Notes under the pieces: generated by a model
Databases searched by the model: none
Told to the model about the DNA's origin: nothing
The model's input: only the letters and a program-made list of their open reading frames with translations
Shown: positions 1 through 6,264 of the stretch, piece after piece
Layout of the letters: each line of letters starts with the position of its first letter
How positions within the stretch are numbered: position 1 is the first letter of the stretch
Assembly: GCA_963204845.1 (NCBI GenBank)
Contig: CAUJIL010000141.1
Coordinates: 1 to 6,264 of the forward strand
Length of the DNA: 6,264 bases
Source of the DNA: Pseudomonadota bacterium
Lineage (GTDB): Bacteria > Pseudomonadota > Gammaproteobacteria > Pseudomonadales > UBA5518
Direction: 5' to 3'
Position numbers and translations under genes: made by a program

Positions 1-761
1 GCCGGGGCGGTGTAACCCGAGTCACCGTCGCCCAGATGTCCGGCCGAGGCGCAGACAATGCCGACCGCCCCGGGGCGGGGAAGGCCCTCGTGCTGGAACC
101 AGGCCAGCGCCTGGGCCGCCAGTAACCCGCCCGCCGAACAGCCGAATAGGCCGATATGCTCCGGACGATGGCTCTTCAGGAGTTCGCGGTAAACCGCGGT
201 CACGTCTTCGCTGGCGGCGGGGAAGTGATGCTCTGGACCCTGACGATAGTCGATTGCGACGATCCGGTATCGGCCGCGCCCGGCAACCGGAATGGATTCG
301 AGCCGGCCGATGGTGCGCGCGCCCATCGTGAAGCCGCCGCCGTGCAGATTGATCAGGATACGGTCTTCCTTTTCCGCCGCGACGCCGGCCGCGGGTGTGA
401 TCACCTCGGTGTAGACCCCGCCGATCGTGCGTGGCTCGATGGTGGCGGGGAAGCGCTCGAGCGCCTTGGCAATCAACGGTCCCAGATAGTGTTGGTCGAG
501 GATCCGGCGCTGCTCCGCGATCGCAAGCGCCTGCATGCGCGCCACGGGGGACGTGTAGAACGCGGGCGAGTGCTCGTAGAGGTATGCTCGGCGTGCCCGT
601 TCGCTGGCGAAGCGCGAGAACGGGGCGGCGAACGCGGGAATCGTCACGGTCGCATCGTCCGTCACCGCGGGTGGCGTCGGACGGGGCGTGTTCTGGCCGC
701 TCGCCGCCGGGGCCGCGGCAAGCGATCCGGCCAGCAACGCGACGGCGATGGGCACTTTCAT
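1..761 (-). CDS. Exported alpha/beta hydrolase, hormone-sensitive-lipase type (3' end beyond window)
   Basis: This is a serine esterase/lipase-like hydrolase of the alpha/beta-hydrolase fold-3 (HSL, bacterial family IV) group. The 253 codons visible, read from ATG at 759-761, remain open through the left edge. The product begins with a Sec-type signal peptide (MKVPIAVALLAGSLAAAPAASG), so it probably acts in the periplasm or outside the cell. About 115 residues of less characteristic sequence follow. The oxyanion-hole motif HGGGF is at residues 140-144. The strand/loop signature DYRQGPEHHFPAA is at 171-183, close to the family's DYRLAPEHPFPAA. The nucleophile elbow GCSAGG is at 207-212, with Ser209 as predicted nucleophile. 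The usual elbow is GDSAGG, so Cys208 replaces Asp. The catalytic Asp and His should lie beyond the window. A purine-rich RBS (GGAGAGGA, 768-775) supports the start. It is the last gene seen in the run and follows the receptor gene by 73 bases. The natural substrate is unknown; an ester carried in by the receptor is an inference. Confidence 0.9.
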   Translation of the reverse strand, partial: MKVPIAVALLAGSLAAAPAASGQNTPRPTPPAVTDDATVTIPAFAAPFSRFASERARRAYLYEHSPAFYTSPVARMQALAIAEQRRILDQHYLGPLIAKALERFPATIEPRTIGGVYTEVITPAAGVAAEKEDRILINLHGGGFTMGARTIGRLESIPVAGRGRYRIVAIDYRQGPEHHFPAASEDVTAVYRELLKSHRPEHIGLFGCSAGGLLAAQALAWFQHEGLPRPGAVGIVCASAGHLGDGDSGYTAP

Positions 762-767
762 CGGTCG

Positions 768-775
768 TCCTCTCC
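768..775 (-). promoter_or_regulatory. Ribosome binding site of the hydrolase gene
   Basis: On the minus strand GGAGAGGA lies 6 bases before the ATG at 759-761. It supports that start, and the signal peptide begins directly at it. Confidence 0.6.
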
Positions 776-789
776 GTTGCGGCCGCGAA

Positions 790-818
790 CCCTGCTACCG
801 CAGGTGCCGGTAGCAGGG
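790..818 (-). repeat. Perfect 11-bp inverted repeat (intercistronic hairpin)
   Basis: CCCTGCTACCG (790-800) and CGGTAGCAGGG (808-818) are exact reverse complements around a 7-base loop. The hairpin occupies the middle of the 73-base gap between the receptor stop codon and the hydrolase RBS. Neither strand has a T-run after the stem, so it does not look like a classical intrinsic terminator. It may act as a 3' mRNA-stability or processing element that lets the receptor and hydrolase be expressed at different levels, or as a partial terminator. The structure is directly visible; the role is inferred. Confidence 0.65.
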
Positions 819-834
819 CAGCGCAGCAGTTGGC

Positions 835-3198
835 TCAATACACGTAGCCCACCGACAGCGCCCAGGTACGCGGCATGCTGTAGGCACCCGTGACGAAGGG
901 TCCGACCTTGTAGGTGTTGGTCAGCACCCGCTCGTCGTCGAGGTTGCGCCCTTCGAGCGCCACGCGCCACTTCTCCTTCGGTGAGTTCCACGCGACCGAC
1001 GCGTTCCAGACCTCGTGCGACTCCTGCACCTGGACCAGGCTCAACGGATCACGCAGATCGATCGGCGAGTTCGTGAACGACTCGTCACGATAGGCAACGT
1101 CCGCGCCGACCGTGACCCGTCCCAGGTCGCCAATGGCGAAACCGTACTGCACGCGAGCCTGCGCGGTCCACTCCGGTGAATAGCCGATCGCGGTGAAGTC
1201 CGCTATGTCCACCGGGTTGCCGGCGCTGTCCTGCGTGGGATAGGCATCCACGTCGGTGTCCAGATAACCCACGTTCAGCGCCACCAGCAGGTCCGTGACC
1301 GGAACCCAGCTCATCTCGATCTCGCCGCCGGTCGTCTTCATCTTGCCAACATTGCTCTGCAGGGAGAGCAGGCGGCCGTTGGTCAGCGTGATCGTGGTGA
1401 GTTGTTTGTCCTGGTAGTCGTTGTAGAAGAGCTCGGCATTCACGCGGAAATTGCCGGCGAGCGTGGTCTTCAGGCCGAGCGTGTAGGACTCCACGGTCTC
1501 CGGATCGTAGCGGCTCAGAAACCCCGAATTGGTGCTGAAGCCGCCGGTCTTGAAACCGGTCGCATAGCCGGCGTAGAGCATGGTGTTCTCGCCGGCGAAC
1601 CAGGTCAGTTTGGCGCTCGGCGTGAACTCGGACCACTTGTCCTTGCCATGGAAGTCTTCGGTCGATGTGCGCTGGAAGAAACGTGAATTCGCGACCCAGC
1701 CGGCGAACATGGGACTGGTTTCGGCAGCGGTTTCCTTGCCGGGCGCGACGGCCACGATGGCGTTGGCCGGGAACCCCCTCAATCGCGCCAGCGCGAAGAA
1801 ACCCTCGTCGATTCGCGCCAGTTGCATATGGTCCTTCTTGTCCTCGGTGTAGCGGCCCCCGAGCGACAATTGCCATTTCTCGGCGAAATCCCAGTCGATC
1901 GCGCCGTAGATCGAGGTGGACTCCAGCCCCTCGTCGCTCGCGAGACTCTGGCGGTTGAAGGTCTGCACCGCGCGCAGGCGTGGATACTGCGGGTTGGTCG
2001 TGAGGTTTTCCTGCTCGGCATCGAGGTAGTACAGCCCGACGACGGCGTTCAGCTGCTCGCCACTGTAGTTGAGCTGGAGCTCCTGACTGTAATCGTCGGC
2101 CTCGCGCGGCGTCGTCGTGGTGATGAACTGCTGCGACGTGCCGTCGAAGTCGAAGACCTGCACGTTGTCCACGGAGCGGCCGGCCGTGACCGACTTGAGG
2201 CGCCACCGATCGCTGATGTCCCACTCGATCGTCAGGGCGGCGGTCTTGGTCTCGATCTCGTACCTGCCGAATTCGCTGCCGAATTCCGTATTGACCACGT
2301 CGATGTCGGAGGGGACGGAGGCATCGTTCGGTGTCGTGACCAGTCCGATGCCCGGTCCGAGGAACCGGTTGGCGCCACTGATCACGAAATCGATCCCCGA
2401 CAGAGTGGCTGCGCTGACGGCGACCCGGTTCGGCAGCCGGGGCGAGGCGTTGTCGTTGCTGTAGTCGCCCGTAAGGTAGACCGTCAGGTCGTCCGTGAGC
2501 TTCGCGAGCAGACCGGCGCGATAGCCGCGGTAATCGGCGTCCCAGAATTCCTTGCCGTCGAACGCATTGCGCTGGATGCCGTCGTGCTGCTTGATCATGA
2601 AACCCGCGGTGCCATAGAGGCGGTCGGCGAGCAAGGGGCCGGAAGCGCTTCCCTTGAGTTGCATGAGGTCGAACTCACCGGTCTTCGCCTGCACTTCCGC
2701 GCGCACGTCCTCGCTTGGGCGCCGCGTGACGTACCTGATCGCGCCGCCAATCGTGTTGCGACCGTACAGATGCCCTTGCGGACCCTTGAGCACTTCGATG
2801 CGCTCGACGTCGTAGGTTTCGAGCAGGGCGCCGGTGGTGCGGTTGAGATATACATCGTCGACATAGATGCCAATGCCCTGGTCGAACCCGGGATCATTGC
2901 CGATGCCGCGCACGAACACCGAGATGGCGCCGGCGATGAGACCGCCGGTGTCGCTGACCGTGATGTTCGGCGTCATGCGTTCCAGATCGGTGATGTTGGA
3001 GATCTGGGCTGCCTCCAGTTGTTCGGCGCTGAACGCCGCAACCGCCATCGGCACCTGCTGCAGGCTTTCCTCGCGTTTGCGCGCCGTGACCACGATCTCC
3101 TCGATGCCTTGCGCGCTCGCAAGGTCCGCTGCCAGCAACGCGCTCGCGAGAGCGATCGCCGTGGTCATTTTCCTGGGGCATGGTTGATTGTTTTTCAT
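835..3198 (-). CDS. TonB-dependent outer-membrane receptor
   Basis: This is a complete TonB-dependent receptor of 787 aa, within the normal 700-900 aa range. It would import a scarce or bulky ligand across the outer membrane using energy from TonB-ExbBD. A signal peptide spans residues 1-29, with probable cleavage at ASA|QG. The TonB box IEEIVVTAR (32-40) follows at once. The plug domain covers about 42-160 and includes FVRGIG (95-100), the IYVDDVYLNR segment (111-120) and LKGPQGHLYGRNTIGGAI (137-154). This last motif normally reads GPQGTLYGRN, so His143 replaces Thr. The remainder has the alternating pattern of a 22-stranded barrel, with typical segments such as LSLGGRYTEDKKDH and ALEGRNLDDE, and ends in an aromatic strand (ALSVGYVY) as outer-membrane insertion signals do. 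There is no N-terminal FecA-like signalling extension, so anti-sigma signalling is unlikely. AGGAG 8 bases before the ATG fixes the start. The ligand cannot be deduced: the opening resembles the broad 'EIVVTARKREESLQ' group common in sphingomonads and marine gammaproteobacteria, whose ligands are mostly unknown and are not only siderophores. Confidence 0.96.
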   Translation of the reverse strand: MKNNQPCPRKMTTAIALASALLAADLASAQGIEEIVVTARKREESLQQVPMAVAAFSAEQLEAAQISNITDLERMTPNITVSDTGGLIAGAISVFVRGIGNDPGFDQGIGIYVDDVYLNRTTGALLETYDVERIEVLKGPQGHLYGRNTIGGAIRYVTRRPSEDVRAEVQAKTGEFDLMQLKGSASGPLLADRLYGTAGFMIKQHDGIQRNAFDGKEFWDADYRGYRAGLLAKLTDDLTVYLTGDYSNDNASPRLPNRVAVSAATLSGIDFVISGANRFLGPGIGLVTTPNDASVPSDIDVVNTEFGSEFGRYEIETKTAALTIEWDISDRWRLKSVTAGRSVDNVQVFDFDGTSQQFITTTTPREADDYSQELQLNYSGEQLNAVVGLYYLDAEQENLTTNPQYPRLRAVQTFNRQSLASDEGLESTSIYGAIDWDFAEKWQLSLGGRYTEDKKDHMQLARIDEGFFALARLRGFPANAIVAVAPGKETAAETSPMFAGWVANSRFFQRTSTEDFHGKDKWSEFTPSAKLTWFAGENTMLYAGYATGFKTGGFSTNSGFLSRYDPETVESYTLGLKTTLAGNFRVNAELFYNDYQDKQLTTITLTNGRLLSLQSNVGKMKTTGGEIEMSWVPVTDLLVALNVGYLDTDVDAYPTQDSAGNPVDIADFTAIGYSPEWTAQARVQYGFAIGDLGRVTVGADVAYRDESFTNSPIDLRDPLSLVQVQESHEVWNASVAWNSPKEKWRVALEGRNLDDERVLTNTYKVGPFVTGAYSMPRTWALSVGYVY

Positions 3199-3206
3199 CC
3201 CGGTTT

Positions 3207-3211
3207 CTCCT
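3207..3211 (-). promoter_or_regulatory. Shine-Dalgarno site of the receptor gene
   Basis: AGGAG on the minus strand lies 8 bases before the ATG at 3196-3198. It favours that start over the in-frame internal ATG at codon 11, which would remove the basic n-region of the signal peptide. Confidence 0.75.
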
Positions 3212-3285
3212 GAACATGGAAGGTCGGTTGTCGTTGATCACAATCGAATCCGCAATTCTCCGGTCGCGGGGCGGTGGTCCTCCGG

Positions 3286-4551
3286 TCACTCGCCTGGCCC
3301 GCCGTGACGCGTCGTCGTTTGCCTGTCGTCGAAGTGCTCGAGTTCTTCGAACGGTAGCACGCGCACCTCAGCCTGCGGTAGCGCACCCGCGAGACGGGCC
3401 AACCTGAGGCTCATCACGCCGTGCGCGTGTCCCGCGGTGTCGATCCAGTTGGGCAGCCCCGGGTCACGATGGGCGACCACGATGCGGACTCGTCCCGCGG
3501 GATCGGGCACGGCGCCAAGGTTGTTGATCGATACGCGCCGGTCACGCCACTCGAGCGATTCCATCCAGCGGTTCATGATCAGGAATCCCCAGTAGGGAGC
3601 TTCCGGCGGTCTGAATTCGATCACCATCGCCTCGTCGCGGCCAAGGCGCCAGTAGCCCTCGAGGTAGCGCACCCCGGCGGGGGTGAGCAGGTCGCCGGCA
3701 TTGGGCATCGGATTCAGCCGATTGGGGGTAGTGCGGGCCAGCGAATCGACCCGGTCGCTCCAGATGCGCACCGACGAGGCGACGAACGCCGCCGTGCCGC
3801 GCAGTGCGTCGATCGTCTGCGCTGCCGTCAGCGGCGCCGTAGGCTCGCTGATGTCGGTGCGCTGGATGTCGAGCGTGATGCGCTTGTCGCGCGGATCGGC
3901 GAAGTAGCTGCGCATCAGTACGCTGCGGGCGTCGGGATCGAGGCGAATGCCGGCCGACGCGGCGACGCCCGGCCCCAGCAGGATCTCGAAGCTGCCATCG
4001 GCGGCGAACGGGATCGTCGACTCGTCGCGGTAGCCGACCAGGCGACGACCGCCCTTGCCATCGGTGCGGCCGTCACGGAACTGGGTGTCGCCGCCGTATA
4101 CGGATGCTTCGATCAGCATCGCGTTGCCACGCTGGCCACGGATCCGGTACGTGCCGCGGGGGTCGAGCGACGCAGAGTGGTAGCGTTGATCGGGATTGTC
4201 ACCGGCGTACTTGCGCACCGGCCCCTGCAACTCGTAGAAGCCCGCGGGACGTGCAGGCGAATACTCGAACACACGTTCCAGGGCGAGGGCGGTGATGCGG
4301 CTCACATAGCGTTGACCCTCGATACGGTCGAGTTCGCTTTCGCCAACGGTGACCGATGCCACCTTCCGGTCCGCTTCCCCGAGCGCGGCGACGAGTTCGC
4401 TCCATGCCGCGGCGAGCGGATCGGTGGTGTCGCTGCCGACGCCATGCGTGGGGACGATCAGCAAGGCGACGGCCGCGAGCGCCGAAGCCAGCGCACGTGT
4501 GCGACGGGCAACGGTGTCGCGCTTCATGATAAAGCCGCGATCGCTGTTCAT
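3286..4551 (-). CDS. Exported DUF1214-type protein, second of a tandem pair
   Basis: This 421-aa protein resembles DUF1214-domain proteins, for which I know no established biochemical role. The clearest signature is near the C-terminus: HRDPGLPNWIDTAGHAHGVM at 361-380. It is preceded by a region rich in aromatics and tryptophan (GYWRLGRDEAMVIEFRPP 299-316, YWGFLIMNRWMESLEW 320-335, SINNLG 341-346). An earlier shared block is DNPDQRYHSASLDPRGTYRIRG (118-139, only NPD, Y, D, Y and IRG being shared with the paralogue), followed by DGSFEI (185-190). A hydrophobic stretch at about 20-34 after several arginines is a signal peptide, so the protein is probably periplasmic. The annotated ATG overlaps the upstream stop as ATGA, suggesting translational coupling. 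ATG at codon 9 (4525-4527) would give a more usual signal peptide, MKRDTVARRTRALAS, and is a real alternative; neither has a strong RBS. It is a diverged paralogue of the 460-aa protein just upstream. Assignment to the family is fairly safe, but function is unknown. Confidence 0.85.
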   Translation of the reverse strand: MNSDRGFIMKRDTVARRTRALASALAAVALLIVPTHGVGSDTTDPLAAAWSELVAALGEADRKVASVTVGESELDRIEGQRYVSRITALALERVFEYSPARPAGFYELQGPVRKYAGDNPDQRYHSASLDPRGTYRIRGQRGNAMLIEASVYGGDTQFRDGRTDGKGGRRLVGYRDESTIPFAADGSFEILLGPGVAASAGIRLDPDARSVLMRSYFADPRDKRITLDIQRTDISEPTAPLTAAQTIDALRGTAAFVASSVRIWSDRVDSLARTTPNRLNPMPNAGDLLTPAGVRYLEGYWRLGRDEAMVIEFRPPEAPYWGFLIMNRWMESLEWRDRRVSINNLGAVPDPAGRVRIVVAHRDPGLPNWIDTAGHAHGVMSLRLARLAGALPQAEVRVLPFEELEHFDDRQTTTRHGGPGE

Positions 4552-5930
4552 TCGGTGAGGCGCCGCGAGTAATCGGCGATCCTGGCAAGTCGCTGCTGTG
4601 CGCGCTCTTCGGCGGACAGGTAGTGGGTTTCCGGTGGCAGGTTGCCGGCGAGTTCACCAAGCTTCACAAGGCGTACGTCACGTATGGCCCGTTCCGGGGT
4701 GGGATCCCCGGGGAGGCTTTGCCAGCGCACCGCCATCATCCCGGCACCGTATCCTTGCGGATCGAGCCAGTTGTGAACGCCCGGATCGCGAACCGCGATC
4801 ACGAAGGTGTAGGTACCGTCGGCGTTTGCTTCGGCTTGTGCGTTGTTCAGACTGCTGCTGCGGTGAACGTACTCGTAGGCCACTCCCCATGGATCGGTAA
4901 GTTGTACGCCCATGGACCGGGCACCGAGCGCATCGAGCGTGAGAACCAGTGCTTCGTCGTCGGTGATGGCGAAATGCCCGCCGCTGGACATTCCTCTGCC
5001 CACGCCGCGAATGCGTGGCGTCCTCAATGCATTGGCGGGCGCGGAATAGACGAAACTGTTGTCCCAGTCCACCCAGAAACGGGCGATTTTCGGCAGAATC
5101 TCCGCGGCGCGTGCCGCGATCGATTCCTCGGTGCGCGGTCGCGCCGACATCGGGGCGGACAACTGTTCGATCTCCAGCGCGATCGGGTTCTGCACCGACC
5201 AGTCGGTAAAGAGGTCCCTCACGATCAGCATGAAGCTTTCCCGGGACGGCAACTGGATGTGATTCGGCCGACCGTTGGCCGGCTCGCCGTCGACCGTGAT
5301 GGTGAACGTTCCGTCACTGGCGATCTGCATGCGATCACTGCGCAGGCCGGCAAGCAGTTGTCCTCCTTCGGGTTGCAGCACGCTCATGCCAGGAATCCCG
5401 TCACGCAATTCGAAGTGCTGTTCGGCCGGCCCCGGAGATGTCACCTTGCCGCGGATCTCGTAGCGGCTGCGGCCGTCGACCATGAAGTTGCGATAGACAT
5501 TGTCCGGGTTCTCGATGCCATAGCCGGATCGGGCCGCTTCCAGAGCGCCGAGTCGATACGGTGCCTTGCAGGTCCAGAGCGCGAAGGGGCGCCCCTCGTC
5601 ACGGGTTGCCTCCCCGATCGCGTAATGGATGGCGGCGGTTGCGATCGACTGCGCCGCTCGACCGATCGTCGCCTGGCCAACCGGCGTCTGGCCTTGCGCA
5701 TCGGTCGCATAGAGTGTCTCGACGTGCCGGAGTTGCTCCTGAACGGTCGGTGTCCGCAGCAGTCGTGCTGCCAGGGCATCGAGTTCGACCTGCCGGACGG
5801 ACAGCAACGCGCCGGCCTGATCTGCTGGTACCGTGGGTGGCGGGTACGGTTCCTGCGCATGCGTCGGATGCGTAAGCAGACAGAAGGGCAGGCAGAACAG
5901 GGCTGCCCGGATGGTGTGAGCTGGGTTCAT
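4548..5930 (-). CDS. Exported DUF1214-type protein, first of a tandem pair
   Basis: This 460-aa protein begins with a signal peptide (residues 1-25, LFCLPFCLL core, probable cleavage THA|QEPYPP), so it is probably periplasmic. The DUF1214-like signature RDPGVHNWLDPQGYGAGMM lies at 381-399. Before it are the blocks GHFAITDDEALVLTLDALG (318-336), DPWGVAYEYVHRSSSLNNAQAE (346-367, of which SLNNAQAE is most family-like) and DGTYTFVIA (371-379). Upstream, NPDNVYRNFMVDGRSRYEIRGK (141-162) and DGTFTITVDG (206-215) match the same blocks in the next gene's product, so the two are paralogues sharing the whole architecture. The mature protein has one cysteine (Cys121) and no recognisable catalytic triad or cofactor motif. 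AGGAG 8 bases before the ATG gives a well-supported start, 24 bases after the AraC stop, so read-through transcription is likely. DUF1214 domains often occur with DUF1254 domains; I do not see a clear DUF1254 here. The function is not known to me. Confidence 0.88.
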   Translation of the reverse strand: MNPAHTIRAALFCLPFCLLTHPTHAQEPYPPPTVPADQAGALLSVRQVELDALAARLLRTPTVQEQLRHVETLYATDAQGQTPVGQATIGRAAQSIATAAIHYAIGEATRDEGRPFALWTCKAPYRLGALEAARSGYGIENPDNVYRNFMVDGRSRYEIRGKVTSPGPAEQHFELRDGIPGMSVLQPEGGQLLAGLRSDRMQIASDGTFTITVDGEPANGRPNHIQLPSRESFMLIVRDLFTDWSVQNPIALEIEQLSAPMSARPRTEESIAARAAEILPKIARFWVDWDNSFVYSAPANALRTPRIRGVGRGMSSGGHFAITDDEALVLTLDALGARSMGVQLTDPWGVAYEYVHRSSSLNNAQAEANADGTYTFVIAVRDPGVHNWLDPQGYGAGMMAVRWQSLPGDPTPERAIRDVRLVKLGELAGNLPPETHYLSAEERAQQRLARIADYSRRLTE

Positions 5931-5938
5931 GGGTGGAT

Positions 5939-5943
5939 CTCCT
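5939..5943 (-). promoter_or_regulatory. Shine-Dalgarno site of the 460-aa DUF1214 gene
   Basis: AGGAG on the minus strand lies 8 bases before the ATG at 5928-5930, inside the 24-base gap after the AraC gene. It decides the start and leaves too little space for a separate promoter in the gap itself. Confidence 0.75.
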
Positions 5944-5954
5944 GTTCGCTGCCG

Positions 5955-6264
5955 TCATTCGGGTATCCCGGGAATGCGGCGGTGTTCCTGCCGCACTGGC
6001 GCTTCGCACTCCGACCGATGGCGGGCACGCCAGGCAGCCGGTGCCTCGCTGGTCCAGTTCTTGAACGCCCGCCGGAACGCCGCTTCATCGGTGAATCCGA
6101 TCTGGTAGCCGATGGCGGCCACACTCGCCCTGGAACGCAGCAGCAGATGGCGCGCAAGGCGCAGCTGGCACTGTCGGCGAATTTCGGCGTAGGTGCTTCG
6201 CTCCTCCTGCAGTTTGCGGCGCATCGTGGCCTCCGAGATATTCATCGCGCTGGCGATCTGTGGC
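5955..6264 (-). CDS. AraC-family transcriptional regulator, C-terminal part (5' end beyond window)
   Basis: The frame is open through the right edge, so only about the last 102 residues are visible; the ATG at 6243-6245 is internal, since the codons before it (PQIASA) continue the first helix-turn-helix. The visible part is the two-HTH AraC DNA-binding domain. The first HTH reads QIASAMNISEATMRRKLQEE. The linker helix runs through TYAEIRRQCQLRLARHLLL. The second HTH is SVAAIGYQIGFTDEAAFRRA, followed by the family hallmark FKNWTSEAPAAWR, close to the usual FKRWTGxTPxxYR. A 24-residue basic and polar tail ends the protein. The missing N-terminus would hold any effector-binding domain. The arrangement resembles the OruR/GadX-like single-protein AraC regulators. 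The gene precedes the others on the same strand by only 24 bases, so it is probably the local regulator and may autoregulate the whole run; its operator should lie upstream of the window. Confidence 0.93.
   Translation of the reverse strand, partial: PQIASAMNISEATMRRKLQEERSTYAEIRRQCQLRLARHLLLRSRASVAAIGYQIGFTDEAAFRRAFKNWTSEAPAAWRARHRSECEAPVRQEHRRIPGIPE

Noticed and set aside
156..893. Open frame of 245 codons on the plus strand over the hydrolase gene
   Set aside because: The minus strand carries unmistakable hydrolase motifs, and the plus-strand product is Arg/Gly-rich with no domain.
1822..3213. Long open frame of 463 codons on the plus strand opposite the receptor gene
   Set aside because: It lies fully antisense to a clear TonB receptor, has no recognisable domain and a low-complexity composition rich in Arg, Val, Asp and Gly. 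Such frames arise by codon bias in high-GC genes.
3199..3285. Possible internal promoter for the receptor gene in the 87-base gap, which has an AT-richer patch
   Set aside because: The best pair, TTGCGG (3250-3255) and GACAAC (3227-3232) at 17-base spacing, has a poor -10 match. No convincing operator or hairpin is visible, so I do not annotate it, though a weak secondary promoter cannot be excluded.
3421..4572. Open frame of 383 codons on the plus strand opposite the second DUF1214 gene
   Set aside because: It is a mirror of the coding frame below it, with no family motif and no credible RBS context; high GC explains its openness.
6243..6245. ATG that would make the AraC fragment a complete 96-aa protein
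   Set aside because: The reading frame stays open upstream to the window edge, and the preceding codons (PQIASA) complete the first helix-turn-helix, so the true start is outside the window.

Overview
The window is a compact, high-GC stretch of a Gram-negative chromosome. An outer-membrane TonB-dependent receptor, several Sec signal peptides and strong G/C third-position bias suggest a proteobacterium. A sphingomonad or a gammaproteobacterium with many TonB receptors would fit, but the sequence alone does not settle the genus. All five genes lie on the minus strand with gaps of 87 bases or less, so the window is read from its right end to its left end.

In transcription order: (1) the C-terminal DNA-binding part of an AraC-family regulator, whose N-terminus is cut by the right edge (5955-6264); (2) an exported DUF1214-type protein of 460 aa (4548-5930); (3) a second, diverged DUF1214-type protein of 421 aa, whose first ATG overlaps the stop of the previous gene by 4 bases (3286-4551); (4) a 787-aa TonB-dependent receptor with signal peptide, TonB box, plug and barrel (835-3198); (5) an exported alpha/beta hydrolase of the hormone-sensitive-lipase type, whose C-terminus is cut by the left edge (1-761). 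An 11-bp perfect hairpin sits between the receptor and hydrolase genes.

The layout reads as one transcription unit for sensing, importing and hydrolysing an ester-containing or hydrophobic substrate. The AraC protein would sense an inducer. The receptor would bring the substrate across the outer membrane. The periplasmic hydrolase would cleave it, and the paired DUF1214 proteins would have an unknown periplasmic role. The substrate cannot be read from the sequence. No RNA genes, mobile elements, CRISPR arrays or stretches over 300 bases without a gene were seen.
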